Under the pieces are notes generated by a model. That model saw only the letters and a program-made list of their open reading frames with translations, was not told the DNA's origin and made no database searches. DNA of 11,087 bases, taken from positions 1 to 11,087 of the forward strand of contig DASPFV010000097.1 in assembly GCA_035620975.1 (NCBI GenBank). Reading direction: 5' to 3'. The translations under genes were made by a program, and so were the position numbers. This stretch comes from DASPFV01 sp035620975 (GTDB lineage Bacteria; Acidobacteriota; Vicinamibacteria; Vicinamibacterales; 2-12-FULL-66-21). Positions 6,989 to 11,087 of the stretch are shown here, in pieces. The number at the start of each line of letters is the position of its first letter. Position 1 is the stretch's first letter.

Positions 6989-7016
6989 GGAACCTGGAAC
7001 CTGGAACCCGGAACCC
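6989..7016 (+). repeat. Four-unit heptamer array, GGAACCT/GGAACCC
   Basis: Four head-to-tail 7-base units: GGAACCT at 6989-6995 and 6996-7002, then GGAACCC at 7003-7009 and 7010-7016. They fill most of the 49-base gap between the AsmA-like stop and the beta-propeller start. The same unit forms a longer array at 10750-10813. The function is unknown; GGAAC also resembles the -35 element of some ECF sigma factors, which may be chance. Confidence 0.85.
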
Positions 7017-7018
7017 TG

Positions 7019-7024
7019 TAAGAT
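7019..7024 (+). promoter_or_regulatory. -10-like hexamer immediately upstream of the beta-propeller gene
   Basis: TAAGAT, preceded by TG at 7017-7018, ends 6 bases before the ATG at 7031. A -10 box there would place the transcription start on or beside the A of the start codon, giving a leaderless transcript; that would fit the absence of any Shine-Dalgarno sequence. There is no TTGACA-like -35, and the region where one would lie is the heptamer array. Confidence 0.35.
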
Positions 7025-7030
7025 GCGCCG

Positions 7031-8365
7031 ATGAAGCTCCCGATCCTGGCCCTGTTGCTGAGCGTGTTCGGCGTGGCACTGGACGGTGCGGACTGGCCCC
7101 ACTGGAGAGGGCCGAACGCGGCCGGCGTCGCGCCGGATGCGGCGCTCCCCCTGCGCTGGAGCGCGACCGACACCGTCGCGTGGAAGGCGCCGATTGGCGG
7201 CGCCGGCATCTCGACGCCCATCGTCGCCGCGGACCGGGTGTACGTCACGTCGCAGCTCGGCAGCGGCGTCCGCCGGCCCGGCAACCATCCCCGGCTGGTC
7301 CAGGGGGGAGATGCGACGGCGCTGGGTGAGCGCGCGATCGAGCCCCTTCCGGCGAGCGACGACGGGCGAACCTACTTCCTCGTGGAGGCGTTCTCGCGGC
7401 AGGACGGCCGGCGCGTGTGGGATCGTCGCATCGAGGCGGAGGGCGAGCTGACGCCCGTGCACGACAAGCACAACCTCGCCTCGCCGAGCCCGGTCAGCGA
7501 CGGAAAGCTCGTGTACGCGTGGTTCGGCACGGGCCAGATCGTCGCGCTCGACGACGGCGGCGGCATCGTGTGGCAGCGGCACCTCGGCCGCGAGATCGCG
7601 CCCTTCGACATCCAGTGGGGGCACGGATCGTCTCCTGTCGTCTACAACGACCTCCTGATTCTGCTTTGTGATCACACCAGCTCGTCGTATCTCCTCGCGC
7701 TCGACAAGGCCACGGGCAAGGAGCGCTGGCGGACCGATCGCGGGAAGGGGCGATCCTCCTACAGCACGCCCCTCGTCGTGGAGGGGGCGTTCGGGGTGGA
7801 GCTCATCGTCAACTCGAGCGAACGGATCGATGCGTACGATCCACGCACCGGTGCCTTCCTGTGGCATGCCGGCGAGGCGAACCGGTTCCCCATCCCGTCG
7901 CCGGTGTTCCACGACGGCGTGATCTACGCGAGCCGGGGGTACCGCAGCGGCCCGTACATGGCCATCCGGCCGGGCGGGCGCGGCGACGTGAGCGGCAGCC
8001 GGCTCGTGTGGCAGGTGCCGACCGGCGCACCGTACGTGTCCTCGCTGCTCCACTACGACGGTGCGGTCTACATGGCGAACGACGTCGGGGTGCTGACCGC
8101 CGTCGACGCCGCGACGGGCGAACGGCTCTGGCAGGAGCGCGTCGAAGGGGTCTTCTCGGCGTCGCCCGTCGCCGGGGGAGGGCACGTCTACTTCGTGAGC
8201 GAGAACGGCGATACGGTCGTCGTGAGGGCCGGACGACCGCCGCAGGTGGTGGCGCGCAACCCGATCGGCGAGCGGGCGGTCGCGTCGCCGGCCATCTCGG
8301 ACGGCCAGATCTTCCTCCGCACCGACCAGCACGTCTTCGCGATCGGCAAGCCGTCGGGCAGCTGA
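7031..8365 (+). CDS. Secreted PQQ-like beta-propeller protein
   Basis: 444-residue exported protein with a signal peptide at about 1-19 (MKLPILALLLSVFGVALDG) and a mature start DWPHWRGPN, the hallmark of a large family of PQQ-like repeat proteins abundant in Acidobacteriota and Planctomycetota. Blade motifs of the form D-x-x-T/G-G-x-x-x-W recur: QDGRRVW (124-130), DDGGGIVW (174-181), DKATGKERW (225-233), DPRTGAFLW (270-278) and DAATGERLW (359-367), with the A-S-P/S-S-P turns between them, so it is a multi-bladed propeller. The fold is shared with quinoprotein dehydrogenases and with BamB, but I see no haem motif and no dehydrogenase-specific residues I can vouch for; binding of PQQ is unproven. 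Function unknown, probably periplasmic. It follows the AsmA-like gene by 49 bases, on the same strand. The ATG has no ribosome site. Confidence 0.87.
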   Translation: MKLPILALLLSVFGVALDGADWPHWRGPNAAGVAPDAALPLRWSATDTVAWKAPIGGAGISTPIVAADRVYVTSQLGSGVRRPGNHPRLVQGGDATALGERAIEPLPASDDGRTYFLVEAFSRQDGRRVWDRRIEAEGELTPVHDKHNLASPSPVSDGKLVYAWFGTGQIVALDDGGGIVWQRHLGREIAPFDIQWGHGSSPVVYNDLLILLCDHTSSSYLLALDKATGKERWRTDRGKGRSSYSTPLVVEGAFGVELIVNSSERIDAYDPRTGAFLWHAGEANRFPIPSPVFHDGVIYASRGYRSGPYMAIRPGGRGDVSGSRLVWQVPTGAPYVSSLLHYDGAVYMANDVGVLTAVDAATGERLWQERVEGVFSASPVAGGGHVYFVSENGDTVVVRAGRPPQVVARNPIGERAVASPAISDGQIFLRTDQHVFAIGKPSGS

Positions 8366-8371
8366 GGCACG

Positions 8372-8399
8372 GGCTCGCTGCTCGCGGCTCGGCGGCCGG
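8372..8399 (+). repeat. Degenerate GGCTCGC heptamer array
   Basis: Four 7-base units just after the beta-propeller stop: GGCTCGC (8372-8378), TGCTCGC (8379-8385), GGCTCGG (8386-8392) and CGGCCGG (8393-8399). The core CTCG recurs at exact 7-base spacing at 8374, 8381 and 8388. Same period as the GGAACCT arrays but a different unit. Confidence 0.55.
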
Positions 8400-8610
8400 T
8401 TCGCGTTGCAATTCCTCACTCGTCCTGTTCCGAATCACAACTCGTCAGAAGCCGTGCGGCGCACATGTCGCGCGCCGCAACGCCGCACTTCACCGGATCG
8501 TGGCTTGCACGACGTTACCCGACCGGCAGCACGGCTGCGGCTCGACTGTTGCCGGCTCGGGAAACGCAGACTCACGGCAGATTCACAGACAAAAAGGGAT
8601 CGGAGCGGAC
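8400..8610. other. Intergenic region upstream of the SRPBCC-dehydrogenase pair
   Basis: This is the only sizeable non-coding plus-strand gap here. It holds a small perfect hairpin, GCAGC-ACG-GCTGC (8526-8538), nested in a looser CCGGCA/TGCCGG pair (8523-8528 and 8550-8555). There is no T-run, so no intrinsic terminator for the beta-propeller gene is apparent. A ribosome site GGAG at 8602-8605 serves the gene starting at 8611. I could not identify a convincing promoter, though one must lie here or upstream. Confidence 0.4.
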
Positions 8611-9570
8611 ATGCACACTCATCGGAACCCCGAACGCGGCGATTCGTCGCTGGCCGTCGCCCTGGGCTGGTTCAGTATCGGCCTCGGCGCGGCCGAGCTG
8701 CTCGCGCCCGGCCAGCTCGCGCGGATGATCGGGCTGCGCGACGACCCGCGGGTCATCGCGCTCCTGCGGGCGTTCGGCGCCCGCGAGATCGGCACGGGCA
8801 CGGCCATCCTGAGCAATCCGGACCAGGCCGCCTGGTTGTGGGCGCGCGTCGGGGGCGACGCGCTCGACCTCTCGATGCTCGCCTCGGCGATGAACCGCCA
8901 GGACACGGACAACGCCCGGCTGGGAGCGGCCATTGCCGCCGTTCTCGGCGTCACGGCTCTGGACCTCCAATGTGCGGCACAGATGACAGGCCGGCAGGAT
9001 CGCGCGCGCGGCCGGCCGCGTCGGGGCGCCCGGCGCAGTCAGGACGTGCGGATCGAGCGAGCGATCACCATCAATCGATCGATCGAGGAGGTCTACGGCT
9101 TCTGGCGCAACCTGGAGAACCTGCCACGCTTCATGCGACACCTCGAGTCCGTCCAGGTGCTCGACGCAAAGCGCTCGCGCTGGCGCGCGAAGGCGCCGGC
9201 GGGCATGACCGTGGAATGGGAGGCCGAGATCGTGGCCGAGCGCGAGCCGGAGTGGATCTCGTGGCGGTCGCTCGAAGGCTCACGGATCAGGAACAGTGGC
9301 TCGGTGCGGTTCGCGCGCGCGCCCGGCGCACGCGGAACGGAGGTCCACGTGCAGCTGCTCTATTCGCCGCCCGCGGGGACGATCGGGCGCAGCATCGCCT
9401 GGCTGTTCGGCGAGGAGCCGGACTGGCAGATTCGCGACGATCTGCGCCGCTTCAAGCAACTGCTGGAGGTGGGCGAGGTGGCGGTGTCCGAGGGCCCCGG
9501 CCTCCGGCGGCCGGCGCAGCCGGCAGCGAATCCCGAAGAAATTCGAACGCTTGCAGGAGTGAATCGATGA
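8611..9570 (+). CDS. Membrane-domain/SRPBCC fusion protein
   Basis: 319-residue two-part protein. The N-terminal part, about 13-125, is hydrophobic and resembles small DUF4267-like membrane domains: ALGWFSIGLGAAELLAP, then MIGL, LLRAFGAREIGTG and ARVGGDALDLSML. A basic linker follows (about 128-143, RQDRARGRPRRGARR). The C-terminal part, about 147-290, is an SRPBCC (START/cyclase-dehydrase-like) ligand-binding fold: VRIERAITINRSIEEVYGFWRNLENLPRFM at its start, with VEWEAEI and WISWRSLEG strands and the final helix DDLRRFKQLLEVGE. The linker suggests the SRPBCC domain is cytoplasmic. The ligand is unknown. The ATG at 8611 has GGAG 5 bases upstream. Its stop overlaps the dehydrogenase start as ATGA, implying translational coupling and a joint role. 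Confidence 0.82.
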   Translation: MHTHRNPERGDSSLAVALGWFSIGLGAAELLAPGQLARMIGLRDDPRVIALLRAFGAREIGTGTAILSNPDQAAWLWARVGGDALDLSMLASAMNRQDTDNARLGAAIAAVLGVTALDLQCAAQMTGRQDRARGRPRRGARRSQDVRIERAITINRSIEEVYGFWRNLENLPRFMRHLESVQVLDAKRSRWRAKAPAGMTVEWEAEIVAEREPEWISWRSLEGSRIRNSGSVRFARAPGARGTEVHVQLLYSPPAGTIGRSIAWLFGEEPDWQIRDDLRRFKQLLEVGEVAVSEGPGLRRPAQPAANPEEIRTLAGVNR

Positions 9571-10736
9571 GAGCGACGTGTTGGTACGGGACACAGAACG
9601 TGCAGATGCGTGACGTGCCGGATCCCGGGATCCTCAACCCGCGTGACGCGATCGTACGGGTCACGAGCACCGCGATCTGCGGGTCGGATCTGCACCTCTA
9701 CAACGGGCTCATTCCGACCATGAAGCGGGGTGACGTGCTCGGACACGAGTTCATGGGCGAGGTGGTCGAGCTCGGCGATGGCGTGAAGAACCTCGCGGTC
9801 GGCGACCGCGTCGTCGTGCCGTTCCCCATCGCGTGCGGGCACTGCCTCCAGTGCGAGCGCGAGATGTACTCGCTCTGCGAGAACTCGAACCCGAACGCGT
9901 GGATGGCCGAGAAGCTGTGGGGCTACTCGCCGTGCGGCATCTTCGGCTACTCCCACATGCTCGGCGGGTTCGCCGGGGGCCAGGCGGAGTACGCGCGGGT
10001 CCCCTTCGCGGACGTGGGGCCCATCAAGGTGCCGGACGGGCTGTCGGACGAGCAGGTGCTGTTCCTCTCCGACATCTTCCCGACCGGGTACATGGCCGCC
10101 GAGAACTGCGGGATCCAGCCGGGCGACATCGTGGCGGTCTGGGGGTGCGGCCCTGTCGGTCTCTTCGCCATCAAGAGCGCGTATCTGCTCGGAGCCGAAA
10201 AAGTCATTGCCATCGATCGCTTCCCGTATCGCCTGCGAATGGCGCACGAACGGGCGGGAGCGGAGACGATCAACTACGAGCAGGCCGACGTCCACGAGGC
10301 GCTGCTCGAGATGACCGGCGGACGCGGCCCCGATCACTGCATCGACGCCGTCGGCATGGAAGGCCACGCCCCCGGCATCGTCGGCGCATACGATCGGGTC
10401 AAGCAGGCGATGATGCTGGAAACCGATCGCCCGGTCGCGCTTCGGCAGGCCATCATGGAATGCCGCAGCGGCGGGACGGTGTCGGTTGCCGGTGTCTACG
10501 GAGGATTCATCGACAAGTTCCCGATGGGTGCGATCGTCAACCGATCGCTCACGCTGAAGTCGGGACAGACGCACGTGCACCGCTACATGCGCCCGCTCCT
10601 CGGGCGGATCGAGCGCGGCGAGATCGACCCGAGCTTCGTCGTGACCCACCGGATGCGGCTCCACGAGGCGCCGGCGGCGTACGACATGTTCCTCAACAAG
10701 GAAGACGAGTGCGTGAAAGTGATACTGAAACCGTAG
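9567..10736 (+). CDS. Zinc-dependent alcohol (formaldehyde-type) dehydrogenase
   Basis: 389-residue medium-chain dehydrogenase, complete, cytoplasmic. Catalytic zinc ligands are C38 (AICGSDLHLY), H60 with E61 (VLGHEFMGEV) and D169 (LSDIFPTGY), the last typical of glutathione-independent formaldehyde dehydrogenase relatives. The structural zinc lobe is present with C90, C93, C96 and C104. The nucleotide-binding fold has G193-x-G195-x-x-G198 (VWGCGPVGLF) and D217 after the second strand (VIAIDRFPYR), which points to NAD rather than NADP. It belongs with the FDH/threonine-dehydrogenase-like branch; the actual substrate could be formaldehyde or another small alcohol or aldehyde. Starts within the stop of the preceding SRPBCC gene (ATGA), so the two are cotranscribed. 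Confidence 0.92.
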   Translation: MRATCWYGTQNVQMRDVPDPGILNPRDAIVRVTSTAICGSDLHLYNGLIPTMKRGDVLGHEFMGEVVELGDGVKNLAVGDRVVVPFPIACGHCLQCEREMYSLCENSNPNAWMAEKLWGYSPCGIFGYSHMLGGFAGGQAEYARVPFADVGPIKVPDGLSDEQVLFLSDIFPTGYMAAENCGIQPGDIVAVWGCGPVGLFAIKSAYLLGAEKVIAIDRFPYRLRMAHERAGAETINYEQADVHEALLEMTGGRGPDHCIDAVGMEGHAPGIVGAYDRVKQAMMLETDRPVALRQAIMECRSGGTVSVAGVYGGFIDKFPMGAIVNRSLTLKSGQTHVHRYMRPLLGRIERGEIDPSFVVTHRMRLHEAPAAYDMFLNKEDECVKVILKP

Positions 10737-10749
10737 CGGCGCCCAGCGT

Positions 10750-10813
10750 CGAACCAGGAACCGGGAATCGGAAACCCGAACCTTGAACCCGGAACCTGGA
10801 ACCTGGAACCCGA
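10750..10813 (+). repeat. Nine-unit heptamer array, GGAACCN type
   Basis: The doublet AA of each unit recurs at 10752, 10759, 10766, 10773, 10779, 10786, 10793, 10800 and 10807, so the period is 7 bases with a single 6-base step. Units range from degenerate (GGAATCG, GAAACCC) on the left to perfect GGAACCT, GGAACCT, GGAACCC on the right, the same order as at 6989-7009. It fills almost the whole gap between two convergent genes. A 4-bp stem (CGGG/CCCG) is the only pairing seen, so it is not a convincing terminator. Confidence 0.85.
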
Positions 10814-10814
10814 T

Positions 10815-11087
10815 TTAGGAAGCCACCGGCGCGGCGTGCGCTCCATTGTGCGCGCCGCGCTCGGCTCGCCGCTTCACGTCGAAGAGCATCTTCCGGGTGA
10901 GCACGAAGGTGACGGGGCGCAGCAGCAGCGCCAGCGCCTTCGCGCCCGGCGTCGGTCCCGATCGGATGCGCGTCCGCGAGAGCAGCCGTGTTCTCGAGGG
11001 GTCGACGGGGTAGAGCTCGAACTGCCAGCGCCAGTGGAGCCGTCCGGGGCTGTCGCCGAGCACGAGCGTCCGGCCGGGGTCGACCGA
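10815..11087 (-). CDS. SRPBCC family protein, C-terminal part (runs off the window)
   Basis: The frame is open to the right edge and encodes the last 90 residues of a longer protein; the true start is outside. The segment begins SVDPGRTLVLGDSPGRLHWR and continues WQFELYPVDPSRTRLLSRTRIR, the paired strands typical of SRPBCC/polyketide-cyclase-like ligand-binding proteins, where a 'D-x-x-R-T-R-L-x-S-R' stretch precedes the last helix (ALALLLRPVTFVLTRKML). The tail (RRAERGAHNGAHAAPVAS) is basic then disordered. The GTG at 11063 would be an internal codon, not the start. It converges on the dehydrogenase gene. Ligand unknown. Confidence 0.75.
   Translation of the reverse strand, partial: SVDPGRTLVLGDSPGRLHWRWQFELYPVDPSRTRLLSRTRIRSGPTPGAKALALLLRPVTFVLTRKMLFDVKRRAERGAHNGAHAAPVAS

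Noticed and set aside
6968..8419. Minus-strand frame of 483 codons opposite the beta-propeller gene
   Set aside because: Histidine/arginine-rich shadow; the plus frame has a signal peptide and repeated propeller blades.
8406..9566. N-terminal extension of the dehydrogenase frame to 776 residues
   Set aside because: The extension overlaps the SRPBCC gene in another frame and has no motif; similarity starts at the ATG at 9567, which overlaps the preceding stop.
10750..10813. CRISPR array or bidirectional terminator between the convergent genes
   Set aside because: Units are 7 bases with no spacers, and no strong stem or T-tract can be formed.

Overview
This is a high-GC bacterial chromosome segment with densely packed genes. 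Its gene content is a stand-alone BlaI/M56 pair, an M28 peptidase, an AsmA-like protein, a secreted beta-propeller starting with a D-W-P-x-W-R-G-P-N motif, and SRPBCC proteins. Together with intergenic arrays of GGAACCT/GGAACCC heptamers, this suggests Acidobacteriota, perhaps class Vicinamibacteria. That assignment is inference from style and content; there is no rRNA or other marker gene in the window. I see no tRNA, rRNA, CRISPR array, transposase, phage gene or toxin-antitoxin pair.

Left half (about 1-5161), five genes all on the minus strand. In transcription order they are a single-domain response regulator (5161-4778), a secreted M28 zinc peptidase (4735-3485), a BlaI/MecI-type repressor (3406-3032), an M56/BlaR1-type membrane metalloprotease (3009-1555), and a B12-binding radical SAM enzyme (1544-18). 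The last three are spaced 22 and 10 bases apart and follow a good sigma-70-type promoter at 3462-3434, so they look like one operon: sensor protease, repressor and a radical SAM enzyme. No beta-lactamase is present, and the M56 protein has a proline-rich tail in place of a penicillin-binding sensor. What it senses is unknown. The radical SAM gene runs out into a GC-rich repeat and hairpin at the left edge, which supply its last residues and its stop codon.

Middle (5162-8365), plus strand. A divergent intergenic region carries a 9-bp inverted repeat. It is followed by an AsmA-like membrane-anchored protein (5341-6981), a four-unit heptamer array, and a secreted PQQ-like beta-propeller protein (7031-8365) whose start sits directly after a -10-like hexamer.

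Right part (8366-11087). A 245-base gap holds a second, GGCTCGC-type heptamer array. Then comes a translationally coupled pair: a membrane-domain/SRPBCC fusion protein (8611-9570), overlapping by 4 bases a zinc-dependent alcohol/formaldehyde dehydrogenase-like enzyme (9567-10736). A nine-unit heptamer array fills the gap before a convergent, partial SRPBCC gene that leaves the window on the right.

I found no clear new defence or mobile system. The most interesting items are the BlaI-M56-radical SAM operon with its non-beta-lactam sensor tail, the heptamer arrays, and the repeat that has become the C-terminus of the radical SAM protein.
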